Shown here in pieces: positions 7,734 to 15,186 of a DNA stretch of 64,000 bases. Within the stretch, counting starts at the first letter, position 1. Each line of letters starts with the position of its first letter. The translations under genes were made by a program, and so were the position numbers. The notes beneath the pieces are model-generated. The model saw nothing but the letters and a program-made list of their open reading frames with translations. It was not told the origin of the DNA and made no database searches. Origin of the DNA: Acetivibrio sp964564015 (GTDB lineage: Bacteria; Bacillota; Clostridia; Acetivibrionales; Acetivibrionaceae); NCBI GenBank assembly GCA_964564015.1, contig CAZLZR010000012.1, positions 27,357-91,356 of the forward strand, read 5' to 3'.

Positions 7734-9451
7734 GTGTTGCTGTCATCTCCTCCTATGCCTTGTTCTTCATCAATCCAGACTTTTTGATTATTTCCCTGCC
7801 TTTTTCTATTGGGCGTATTAAATTCATCCGGACGGTTTTTCTGCATCCAGATTGGAGCCCTTATAAGGAAATCCGGTCCTATTTTCGTACTCGGTGCAAT
7901 AGGCGAAAAGTAAGGCACTCCAAAGGATTTTATACTGCAAGCAAAAATGGTTACAATAAAAGCAAGTACTGTTATTCCGAAAAACCCCATCATTGCTGCC
8001 GATAATATAAAAAACAGCCTTAAAATCCTCAAGGCAATCCCCATTGTATAACTAGGGATTACAAAACTGCCCAAGCCGGTTACAGAAACAATTATCACCA
8101 ATATGGGGCTTACTATTCCGGCTGATACCGCAGCCTGACCTAATATCAAAGCTCCCACAATACCTATGGTTTGCCCTATAATGGTGGGAACACGTATTCC
8201 TGCTTCACGTATAAGTTCAAAGGAAATTTCCAATAATAAAATTTCCACAATTGTGGGAAATGGAACCCGTTCTCTGGCTTCTATTATGGCTTCTAGAATT
8301 TGTGTAGGAATTGCCTCTGAATGAAACAAGGCCACAGCGACATATATTGCAGGCAAAAAAGTAGCAAGAGCAACGCCTACAAGCCTTATGAGCCTTAAAA
8401 AAGTTCCAAACGGGCAGCGTAGTTGTGAATCCTCAGAAGTATGAAATAAATGAAAAAAAGTCACCGGTGCCACAAGTGCAAATGGTGTGCCCTCAGCAAT
8501 AATCACAACTTGTCCTTCCATAATGGAAGAAGCTGCTTTGTCCGGTCTTTCGGTGCTCAAAATCTGTGGAAAAAGGGTTAATGAATTGTCCTCTATAAAT
8601 TGTTCTATCATGCCATCGCCCATGATTACATCAGTATTTATCTTCTTAATCCGTTTCTTAATCTCATTTATAACTTTAGGATTAGCAATTCCTTCCAGAT
8701 AAATAACAGCACAGTTTGAGTGATTTGTATTTCCCACAGGTATCATTTCGTTAACCAATTTCTCATTTTTCACAATTCTTCTTATTAGTGTTATATTAGT
8801 CAGAAGATTTTCAGTAAAACCTTCCTGGGGCCCTCGGACAACTGATTCTGTAACAGGCTTGCTTACACTCCTTTTTTCATATCCAAGGGTATCAAAAACG
8901 ATACACTCATCACAGCCCTCAATGAACAAAACACTTGCACCCCTCAATATTTGCATGGAAGCTTCGCTGAATTTACTTAACCTTGTCAAGTTATGTACTG
9001 CAAGAACATTTTTTACAAGATAATCTATAGTGCATTGATCATCACTACCATTATTTTCATCAGCAGCTTCTTTTGACATAAGTTGAGGAATTATTGCAAG
9101 ATTTAAAGTTTGTTTGTCCACCATACCTTTGATATATGCTATAAAAGCATTTGTTTTTTTCCCAATATTGAATTCACGGATGATTATGCCCTGATTCTTA
9201 TGCATAAGAAATCTCTGTTTGATTTTTTCAAGGTTTACACACAGTTCACTTGATATTGCATCAGAATTACTCTGAGGCTGGCAAACAGTTTCTTCCTGAA
9301 CTTTCCTTTTTTTATTCCACTCTTCAATTGTTAAAGGTGTACTTCTTGAACTGCTTTTTTCTCTTCTGGTATTGTTTTTTTGAGAATTTTTAGTTGCAAC
9401 AGCCTCATCATTAACATACAGCCTGTAAATTTCATCAAATGCTTTCTTCAC
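7730..9451 (-). CDS. gerA: GerA-type spore germination protein
   Basis: The A subunit of a nutrient germinant receptor, 573 residues. It has a hydrophilic, basic, Gln/Asn-rich N-terminal extension (about residues 1-75), a soluble N-terminal domain, then a cluster of four to five membrane helices between about 330 and 520 with the family's VPFPTIVEILLLEISFELIREAG segment split across a helix boundary, and a short polar C-terminus. Starts at GTG with GGTGGTG five bases upstream. First gene of the gerABC operon. The A subunit is the proposed channel/core of the germinosome receptor complex in the spore inner membrane. About 480 bases of largely non-coding DNA lie upstream. Confidence 0.92.
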   Translation of the reverse strand: MKKAFDEIYRLYVNDEAVATKNSQKNNTRREKSSSRSTPLTIEEWNKKRKVQEETVCQPQSNSDAISSELCVNLEKIKQRFLMHKNQGIIIREFNIGKKTNAFIAYIKGMVDKQTLNLAIIPQLMSKEAADENNGSDDQCTIDYLVKNVLAVHNLTRLSKFSEASMQILRGASVLFIEGCDECIVFDTLGYEKRSVSKPVTESVVRGPQEGFTENLLTNITLIRRIVKNEKLVNEMIPVGNTNHSNCAVIYLEGIANPKVINEIKKRIKKINTDVIMGDGMIEQFIEDNSLTLFPQILSTERPDKAASSIMEGQVVIIAEGTPFALVAPVTFFHLFHTSEDSQLRCPFGTFLRLIRLVGVALATFLPAIYVAVALFHSEAIPTQILEAIIEARERVPFPTIVEILLLEISFELIREAGIRVPTIIGQTIGIVGALILGQAAVSAGIVSPILVIIVSVTGLGSFVIPSYTMGIALRILRLFFILSAAMMGFFGITVLAFIVTIFACSIKSFGVPYFSPIAPSTKIGPDFLIRAPIWMQKNRPDEFNTPNRKRQGNNQKVWIDEEQGIGGDDSNT

Positions 9452-9559
9452 TTATTCACCACCATTCCTACTATAAGACTTTCTCAAGTGGGTTTTGTTA
9501 CAGAATACTGAATACTTTTTTACTTTGACCAGCATTGAAACTTCAGAAATGATGAAAAA

Positions 9560-9821
9560 TTAATATAACGTTATTAAAGTTATTTCGTCTATGGAAGACA
9601 ATACTTCCTTTTTTATCCTAAGATTCAAGTATCCTACTATTGCAATAAGAGCAAGAGCTATAAAGGTCAAGCTATGTTCATGTGAAATAGGCGTATAAAG
9701 CATCCTCCATGCCTCATCAGAAGCTGCTAAAAAAGTAGTAAATTCCCCTTCAATAACCAGGGGAACTATATTTCCTTAATATCCATATTACTACAAATTG
9801 TGCAATGTGTGCAATAACCAT
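9560..9821 (-). pseudogene. Decayed small membrane-protein gene
   Basis: On the minus strand an ATG at 9821 opens a hydrophobic peptide (MVIAHIAQFVVIWILRKYSS) that stops after 23 codons. An overlapping frame continues with about 67 codons ending at 9560 and includes a hydrophobic helix (LTFIALALIAIVGYLNLRI). A one-base shift near 9770 would join the two into a protein of about 85 residues. No convincing ribosome binding site precedes the ATG. The middle of the region coincides with the repeat at 9723-9771. Best read as a decayed gene or fortuitous coding resemblance; I do not recognise the family. Confidence 0.3.
9723..9771 (+). repeat. Dispersed hairpin repeat, copy 1
   Basis: A 49-base block whose reverse complement aligns without gaps to 13468-13516, with 36 of 49 identical by hand count, including a run of 15 identical bases (GGAATTTACTACTTT). 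The stem of the hairpin (TTCCCC/GGGGAA) is kept although its sequence differs from the other copies. This copy points toward the plus-strand gene at 9935. Confidence 0.45.
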
Positions 9822-9862
9822 GTAGAAACATGTGACTTTTGCATGAAATATATCTATTAATA

Positions 9863-9891
9863 TTTACAAAATCGCAAAATTACCATAAAAT
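9863..9891 (+). promoter_or_regulatory. Sigma-A-type promoter for the 7TM-PAS gene
   Basis: TTTACA (9863-9868) and TAAAAT (9886-9891) separated by exactly 17 bases, 43 bases upstream of the gene at 9935. Both hexamers are one or two changes from consensus. In AT-rich DNA such matches arise by chance, so the call rests on position as well. Confidence 0.45.
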
Positions 9892-9934
9892 AGTTATACG
9901 AGCTTAAATTTGAGAATTTACTATGTTATAGGGG

Positions 9935-11092
9935 ATGATTACAACGAATAATCTATTTTATTTTATATTGCCATCTATATCTGTTATTTTTTCTCTATCT
10001 ATGGTTTTATTTTCATTTATCAGGGGCAAAAAAAGTCCCACTATGTATTCCTTTATTTTTTGTCATGTTATCTCTACAATATGGACTACAGGCCAAATAC
10101 TTGAAAATGCCAGCACTACTGAGGAGCAAAAATGGATAGCAACTACAATAAAATATTCCGCTGTTGTTTACATGGGTGCTGCATGGTTTACTTTTTCGCT
10201 GCTGTATACCGATAGGGTAAAAAATTTAAGAAAAACACTGGCAATTATCTTTATACTTCCTGTAGTTTTTAATATTGCTGTGATAACAAACAGGTATCAT
10301 TTTCTGTTTTTTTCCGACTATGCTTTAGAACATAAAACTTATGGTCTACTTTTCTGGCTTCATACCATATCATCATATTTATACCTTATAATTTCCATTG
10401 TTATTTTATTAATAACCCGTTTTAAGAGCGTCGGAAAATATAGAATTCAGTACACTTTTTTGGCTGTATCCATCTTTCTTCCAACCGCCATAAATATACT
10501 TTACGTTTCAAGATTAATCAGACCTGTAACGGATTTTACTCCTATAGGTTTCGCATTTTCTTCCTTTATATTTTTTGTTGCCTTTTTTAAGTACCGCTTT
10601 TTAAATCTTTTGCCGGTTGCAATTACCAGTATACTTGATGCAATACCTCAAATAGTTATAGCTGTAGATTCCAATAATGAAATTAACTATTCGAATAAAG
10701 CGTTTCATAACTTTTTGCCCCAGTACAAACCATCAATACAAAACAGTATTTCCAATTTTAATGAATATCTCAGGAAAAAGGTTTATATTGACCCCAAAAA
10801 TCTTCTGGTTTTGGATCGTCTGGCATCGACAGGCAATGATTCCTTTACTGAAGAATTTGAGTTTAAATGGCCAAACTTAAACAAAACGATATTTTTTCTT
10901 ATAAATGTAATTCCTATACAGGAGAAAGGCAGCCAGATTGGAAAGGTTATAATATTCAGTGATGTAACAGAATATAAACACCTAATCAATGAAAATATAC
11001 GTAAAAACGAATCATTGTCGTTAATGACCCAAAGGCTTTTAGAGATGAGACTTTCCCACAATGATGCCGCTTCTTGCAGTGAGAATCCTTAG
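9935..11092 (+). CDS. 7TM sensor with PAS domain, no kinase domain
   Basis: A 385-residue membrane sensor. Residues 1-225 contain seven hydrophobic helices of the N-terminal 7TM sensor type found on clostridial and bacillary histidine kinases and diguanylate cyclases. Residues about 230-350 form a PAS domain (AITSILDAIPQIVIAVDSNN at its start; GKVIIFSDVTEYKHL at its end). In typical relatives a HisKA/HATPase or GGDEF domain follows, but here the protein ends about 35 residues later with no output domain and no remnant in the following 180 bases. The ribosome binding site is odd: AGGGG abuts the ATG with no spacer. It may be a standalone sensor or a truncated kinase. Confidence 0.65.
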   Translation: MITTNNLFYFILPSISVIFSLSMVLFSFIRGKKSPTMYSFIFCHVISTIWTTGQILENASTTEEQKWIATTIKYSAVVYMGAAWFTFSLLYTDRVKNLRKTLAIIFILPVVFNIAVITNRYHFLFFSDYALEHKTYGLLFWLHTISSYLYLIISIVILLITRFKSVGKYRIQYTFLAVSIFLPTAINILYVSRLIRPVTDFTPIGFAFSSFIFFVAFFKYRFLNLLPVAITSILDAIPQIVIAVDSNNEINYSNKAFHNFLPQYKPSIQNSISNFNEYLRKKVYIDPKNLLVLDRLASTGNDSFTEEFEFKWPNLNKTIFFLINVIPIQEKGSQIGKVIIFSDVTEYKHLINENIRKNESLSLMTQRLLEMRLSHNDAASCSENP

Positions 11093-11160
11093 AACAGCTA
11101 ATGCTTTTGAAAGTACAAATTTCTGTTTTACGAAATTTAAAACCAAATAAATTTATTAAT

Positions 11161-11223
11161 GAATAACAAAAAGCAACTTCCTATACTCTAAAAAATATTT
11201 CAAATCAAGTTTTCTCGTTATTC
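11161..11223 (-). repeat. Mini inverted-repeat element, copy 1
   Basis: A 63-base element with imperfect terminal inverted repeats (GAATAACAAAAA at the left; GAATAACGAGAAAA as the reverse complement of the right end). Its sequence matches the reverse complement of the 70-base element at 61428-61497 along most of its length, including ATCAAGTTTT and CTTCCTAT-type blocks, with one internal gap of about six bases. No coding capacity. The size and structure resemble a MITE. Confidence 0.5.
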
Positions 11224-11284
11224 AGAATAGGAATTTATATTTTTATCTACCTAACAAGAATAGTGCAGGAAACTTTTTAGTAAC

Positions 11285-11316
11285 AAAAAAGCCTCTCAGT
11301 TGAATTAATGAGAGGC
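11285..11316 (-). terminator. Rho-independent terminator of the sigma/LCP/ydcF operon
   Basis: Stem GCCTCTCA/TGAGAGGC (11291-11316) followed on the minus strand by six T residues (11290-11285). It lies 53 bases beyond the YdcF-family stop and fits termination of the minus-strand operon. Confidence 0.75.
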
Positions 11317-11368
11317 TTGCCTGCATTATTCCGGTATCTTATGTATAATCCTTTTTGCATGGTTAAAT

Positions 11369-12157
11369 CTATCTATCCAAAACCCAGGACTTAATTACTG
11401 CGAAAAACTCTCTAAGATAGTTATTCGGTAAAGTATAATAAGGGGTTATGCACGGCATTCCATATGCCTTAAGCCCGAAGCGGTCAGCTAGCATTTTGGC
11501 TCTGAATATATGGAATCTGTTTGTTACAATAAGCACCTTGTTATTACTTTCAGAATCCGGCAAATTTTCCAGCAATGCCTTGGTATTTTTAATATTCTCC
11601 AATGTGTTTGTCGACTGTTCTTCCATTATTATTTTTTCTTTGGCTATACCTTTGCCTGTCAGATATTCTTTCATTGCAAAGGCTTCAGAAACCTCCTCAT
11701 CAAATCCCTGTCCACCTGAAACAACAATTTTTACAGAAGGATTAGCAGAAACATAGTCTATACATTTGTCCAACCTCATCTGAAGTGGGCCTGACGGTTT
11801 GCTTCTTCTGTCTAAACCTGCGCCTAAGACAATAACATAGTCCACAACAGTATCCGATTCATCCACACCTCCAAAAACAATTAAACTTTCGATCAGTACA
11901 AAAAACGAAACACAAAGCGCAATCAGACAAGCTGCTATTTTACGCAGGGTACTATTTTTTATCAACATAAAAGCGGGATTTATGTTTTTTATTACTCCAT
12001 AAGTTATAAATACTATACCGATAATACCCGGGAGCAGAACCTCCATATTAAATATTTTCGGTACCAATGTACTGACAAAAAGTGTATTGGCAATTCCTAT
12101 TACGCCTGCCAGAATTAGTAATTTACACCTGATTTTTTTCTGTCTCACCACAATCAC
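11369..12157 (-). CDS. YdcF/SanA/ElyC (DUF218) family protein
   Basis: A 262-residue membrane protein with about three N-terminal helices (residues 10-100), then a DUF218 domain opening with YVIVLGAGLDRRSKPSGPL. It includes VVSGGQGFDEEVSEAFAM and the Asn/Glu-rich MEEQSTNTLENIKNTKALL, and closes with VTNRFHIFRAKMLADRFG, all hallmarks of the YdcF family. Members are envelope proteins, some linked to peptidoglycan and vancomycin-permeability phenotypes; the biochemical activity is not established. It lies eight bases downstream of the LCP fusion gene and is the third gene of the operon with the ECF sigma factor, which suggests an envelope-stress role. Confidence 0.85.
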   Translation of the reverse strand: MIVVRQKKIRCKLLILAGVIGIANTLFVSTLVPKIFNMEVLLPGIIGIVFITYGVIKNINPAFMLIKNSTLRKIAACLIALCVSFFVLIESLIVFGGVDESDTVVDYVIVLGAGLDRRSKPSGPLQMRLDKCIDYVSANPSVKIVVSGGQGFDEEVSEAFAMKEYLTGKGIAKEKIIMEEQSTNTLENIKNTKALLENLPDSESNNKVLIVTNRFHIFRAKMLADRFGLKAYGMPCITPYYTLPNNYLREFFAVIKSWVLDR

Positions 12158-12165
12158 CTCCAGCT

Positions 12166-13404
12166 TCAGCCTTCTTCAATAATTAGGGTGTCTATGGTAT
12201 AATTGCCCGAATTAACATCTTCAAGGTATTTTATATAGTCCGACTGGTTATTTTTCACATCAAAGCTATGCTCCATTTTATTGTCCAAAACATTAAACAA
12301 TTGGGACAATTTATCCATATTCGATGCTTTTACCTTCTGTTTTATGAATGCCTCCATAAAAATCGCCTTATTATTGGCATTTCTGCTGTCATAATCTTCG
12401 ACAGAACCAAATCTGCCGTGATTGAGCCTGAAAGTCACAAAAAACTTCGCCATTTTACCATCTAAATGCTGCTTGCCCTTATCGAGATGAATGGAAATGT
12501 TCTGAATTGGATCATCATAATCCATTTTGTACGGAATATCTACCTCAACTCCTCCAAGAAGATCCACAATATCACCAAGACCTTCAAAATCAAACTTAAT
12601 ATACTGGTCAACAGTTATCCCGAATTTTTCTTTTATCACATCCGACAGGAAGCTGACTGAATCTGATTGGAACTTTCCTTTATAGCTCATTTGAGAGGTA
12701 ATTGCAGGGGCATTTTTTATCCTGCAGGCTTCAGAAGCATCCAAAGTTTTATCATATGACAGCTTATTTTCTACATAGGAACTATAATCGACTTTAATAT
12801 TTTCCGGAATGATTATGACTTTCAAATGTTTGTTTTTTTCATCTATACTAAGAGCACTAATTAGATCATATGTTCCCGCGCCATTTTCTCCAATGAGCAT
12901 AATATTCTTACTTTCTTTGTTGATAATACTGTCAGACACAAGTCTTCCTTCCGTAAGCCTCGGCCTTTCAACACCTGAAGTATCTGGATTTTCTGTAATA
13001 TTTCCATTCCCATGCTTCAAAACAACATCCACTGTGTTTGTAATATTTGAAATTATAGCCTGATTGTTCAATACAAGCGCCAGCATGATGACTGCCGCGG
13101 CCACCTTAACCAATACAGACTTAGCGGGAATCCCTCTGTTAAAGAGCGAAAACATATGGTATTTTACAGGATTTTTAGCATACATTCCAAAAGGAATACT
13201 TTCCATTAACTTATCTTTTGAACAACCCATCATTCCAATGCTCTCTTCCTTCCTGAACGAATCAATTATGGTTTTGTCCTTTGACATTGCATATCTGCAC
13301 TTTTCACATGATTCAAGGTGCTCTTCAAATTTTTTCATTTCTTCAAGACTTAAGGAATTGTCATTATATGAAAATATAAAATCCATGTCATATATACATT
13401 TCAT
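12166..13404 (-). CDS. Zinc-finger anti-sigma / LytR-CpsA-Psr fusion protein
   Basis: A 412-residue single-pass membrane protein. Residues 3-36 carry a zinc-binding anti-sigma motif (C3 then HLESCEKC, H29-C33-C36), a membrane helix lies at about 100-118, and an extracellular LytR-CpsA-Psr (LCP) domain follows from about 160 (IMLIGENGAGTYDLISALSI) to 390. The ATG at 13404 follows GGAGGTGG by six bases. It lies directly downstream of an ECF sigma gene, the usual place for its anti-sigma factor. Several LCP catalytic positions look altered: the usual IPRD is IPEN, and the RSDT-type motif is absent. The LCP part may therefore sense lipid-linked precursors rather than transfer polymer; that is inference. 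Confidence 0.8.
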   Translation of the reverse strand: MKCIYDMDFIFSYNDNSLSLEEMKKFEEHLESCEKCRYAMSKDKTIIDSFRKEESIGMMGCSKDKLMESIPFGMYAKNPVKYHMFSLFNRGIPAKSVLVKVAAAVIMLALVLNNQAIISNITNTVDVVLKHGNGNITENPDTSGVERPRLTEGRLVSDSIINKESKNIMLIGENGAGTYDLISALSIDEKNKHLKVIIIPENIKVDYSSYVENKLSYDKTLDASEACRIKNAPAITSQMSYKGKFQSDSVSFLSDVIKEKFGITVDQYIKFDFEGLGDIVDLLGGVEVDIPYKMDYDDPIQNISIHLDKGKQHLDGKMAKFFVTFRLNHGRFGSVEDYDSRNANNKAIFMEAFIKQKVKASNMDKLSQLFNVLDNKMEHSFDVKNNQSDYIKYLEDVNSGNYTIDTLIIEEG

Positions 13405-13460
13405 TGATACCACCTCCAAAATATAAACTTCTTCTCAAAAAGTTTTTTCTTTAACAAACT

Positions 13461-14057
13461 TCAGAAGATATTGTTCCGTTGTTTGCCACAGCGGAATTTA
13501 CTACTTTGATTGCAGCCGTCGCTGCTGTATGTTATAGAGTACTCTTTACATAACCGCTCCCTTGCTCTGAAAATTTTCATTTTCACTGCACCGGCAGACA
13601 TGCTGAAAATAAGTCCAATCTCTTTAAACGAAAGTTCTTGATAATACCTGAGAATCATCATTGTCTTTAAATCCTGATCCATAGAAGCAAGAATAGATTT
13701 TAAGAGATCCTTATTGTGTATGGAATCAATGCAACCATCCTGAAAATCTGCATTCTCAGACAATATTTCAATATTCAAGTATGTAGTTTTAATTGCTTTT
13801 CTTTTCCTTATATCCTTTAGAGTATTAACGGCGATCTTATAAATCCAGGTGTTAAAAGCCCAGTTGCTATTATATTTGTATAGGTTCTTATATACTTTTA
13901 TAAATACTTCCTGAATAATGTCCTCGGCATCCTCTCTGGATATAAATAACTTCAGACAGAATGTCATAAGTTTGTGGTAGTACTTATCTATAAGAAGTGA
14001 AAAACTCTCCTCATTTCCGGCCAGAATGTCTTTAACAATTTCCTCGTCAGTTTTCAT
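13461..14057 (-). CDS. ECF RNA polymerase sigma factor
   Basis: A sigma-70 family protein of 198 residues. Region 2 covers about residues 20-90 (EDAEDIIQEVFIKVYKNLYKY and NFNTWIYKIA-like WAFNTWIYKIAVNTLKDI), and region 4 about 120-170 (ILRYYQELSFKEIGLIFSMS, an HTH). This two-region layout is the ECF type. AAGGTGAT precedes the ATG by nine bases. The last 20 or so residues after region 4 fall inside the dispersed repeat at 13466-13535, so the C-terminus appears to have been supplied by the repeat. It heads an operon with its probable anti-sigma (zinc-finger/LCP) and a YdcF gene; autoregulation is likely but no promoter was identified. Confidence 0.88.
   Translation of the reverse strand: MKTDEEIVKDILAGNEESFSLLIDKYYHKLMTFCLKLFISREDAEDIIQEVFIKVYKNLYKYNSNWAFNTWIYKIAVNTLKDIRKRKAIKTTYLNIEILSENADFQDGCIDSIHNKDLLKSILASMDQDLKTMMILRYYQELSFKEIGLIFSMSAGAVKMKIFRARERLCKEYSITYSSDGCNQSSKFRCGKQRNNIF
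13466..13535 (-). repeat. Dispersed hairpin repeat, copy 2
   Basis: Seventy bases aligning without gaps to 24739-24808, 54 of 70 identical by hand count. It contains a hairpin (TTCCGTTG, 7-base loop, CAGCGGAA). It overlaps the 3' end of the sigma gene and ends 62 bases before the next gene's start codon, almost the same spacing as copy 3 (58 bases). Confidence 0.6.
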
Positions 14058-14216
14058 CCTATGTTATCACCTTCTTTAGTGTTTGATCTATGAACTTCCT
14101 CATGTTTGCGGCCCGCGCTCTGAGCATTTTGTTCCTCAGTGCTATTGCACTTCTGTTACATATATAATATACGATAATTAATTTGAAGTGTAACGAAGGA
14201 TCATAAATTTTTATAG

Positions 14217-14353
14217 GCAAAAAGGATCTGAACAGTATCGTTAAATCTTATAATGAACAAGTTAATACCTCACGCCTACTTGTGGACGAATCAGACAAGT
14301 TGTATACACTGTCAGATCAACTTATTTCTACAACTAAAATTTTTGAAATCTAA
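14217..14353 (+). pseudogene. Remnant of a methyl-accepting chemotaxis protein C-terminus
   Basis: A plus-strand frame of about 43 codons ending at a TAA at 14353 reads as the tail of a chemoreceptor: a coiled-coil style segment with SIVKSYNEQVNTSRLLVDES, then a Leu/Ser-rich end resembling the last turn of an MCP signalling domain. There is no start codon, and the upstream sequence is non-coding. A terminator follows directly, as expected for a gene end left behind by a deletion or rearrangement. Confidence 0.45.
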
Positions 14354-14366
14354 TCCTGCCAGTTTT

Positions 14367-14400
14367 CTTGAGGCACTGATTTCAGTTGCCTCAAGTTTTT
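14367..14400 (+). terminator. Rho-independent terminator after the chemoreceptor remnant
   Basis: Stem CTTGAGGCA...TGCCTCAAG (14367-14395) with an inner CTGA/TCAG extension, followed by five T residues on the plus strand. It sits 14 bases after the remnant's stop codon. Confidence 0.75.
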
Positions 14401-14602
14401 ATGCGCCTAGGTTATAACCTTTCCGAAAAGACTCATTTCGGTTTTCCGAAAAAAATCAGTGTTGAATATTTGCGGTAAATTTCGTATTTCTTTCGGTGAC
14501 CGCACCCCATTTATGTGATATATTTACACATGAGTGAACGCTATGTTTTTCCGGTACGAAATTTCTGTTGAAGTTTATACTGGGTTATTTTGGGGTGACT
14601 TT

Positions 14603-15046
14603 ATGAATAATTTGCGAAGGGTATTTATCATTTTAATCGCTTCTTTATTCACTATTATATTTACATCCTGTTCTAAGAATGAGGTTGTTGTAAATAACAG
14701 TATCAGTGAAATAAAAGGCGGTATAGAATCCTTTATTGAAAGAGATAGCAATAATGGAGAAAAGATAGAGTTAAAGAGTACACGAAACATTGAAAATTTA
14801 AAGATTGTAGTGTTTACTTCCATAAAACAGGGCAATGGATATGCAGTTTTGGCAAACATAAGTAAAGATGCATATAAAATACGTTCTGCCTCCTTTTATA
14901 AAGTTGGGAATGAACTACCTGTTCTAGAAACCCACAATGGCAAGTACCATTTGTCTGTCAACAGCAATTATGACATAGACATTAAGTATATATTGCCAAA
15001 TAGCAAAAGGTTTTTATCCGGCTTAAAATCTTTGATTTGCCCATAA
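14603..15046 (+). CDS. Small putative lipoprotein
   Basis: A 147-residue secreted protein. The N-terminus (MNNLRRVFIILIASLF) is a signal peptide ending in a probable lipobox (IIFTSC, Cys about 21). The mature part is Ser/Asn/Lys-rich with alternating beta-type segments and no recognised domain. An in-frame ATG at 14534 exists, but GGGGTGA five bases before 14603 and the signal peptide beginning there decide the start. A strong terminator follows the gene. About 200 AT-rich bases with short inverted segments separate it from the terminator upstream; no known riboswitch was recognised there. Confidence 0.65.
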   Translation: MNNLRRVFIILIASLFTIIFTSCSKNEVVVNNSISEIKGGIESFIERDSNNGEKIELKSTRNIENLKIVVFTSIKQGNGYAVLANISKDAYKIRSASFYKVGNELPVLETHNGKYHLSVNSNYDIDIKYILPNSKRFLSGLKSLICP

Positions 15047-15095
15047 ATATGACTAATGTTTATTCTTACCATAATACTCCTATAAATTTCTTCTC

Positions 15096-15152
15096 ATGAA
15101 GTCGTCAGAAGATGTATACATATCCTCTGAGGACTTCATTTTTATTTTTTAT
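15096..15152 (+). terminator. Rho-independent terminator of the small lipoprotein gene
   Basis: Long imperfect stem ATGAAGTC/GACTTCAT with inner TCAGA-type pairing (15096-15139), followed by TTTTATTTTTTAT on the plus strand. It can serve both this gene and the converging aldo/keto reductase gene. Confidence 0.75.
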
Positions 15153-15186
15153 CTTCAATTAATTTCGACCCAAATGACCATAAATG

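Noticed and set aside
14401..14602. Possible riboswitch upstream of the small lipoprotein gene
   Set aside because: Short inverted segments are present, but no known riboswitch core could be recognised.
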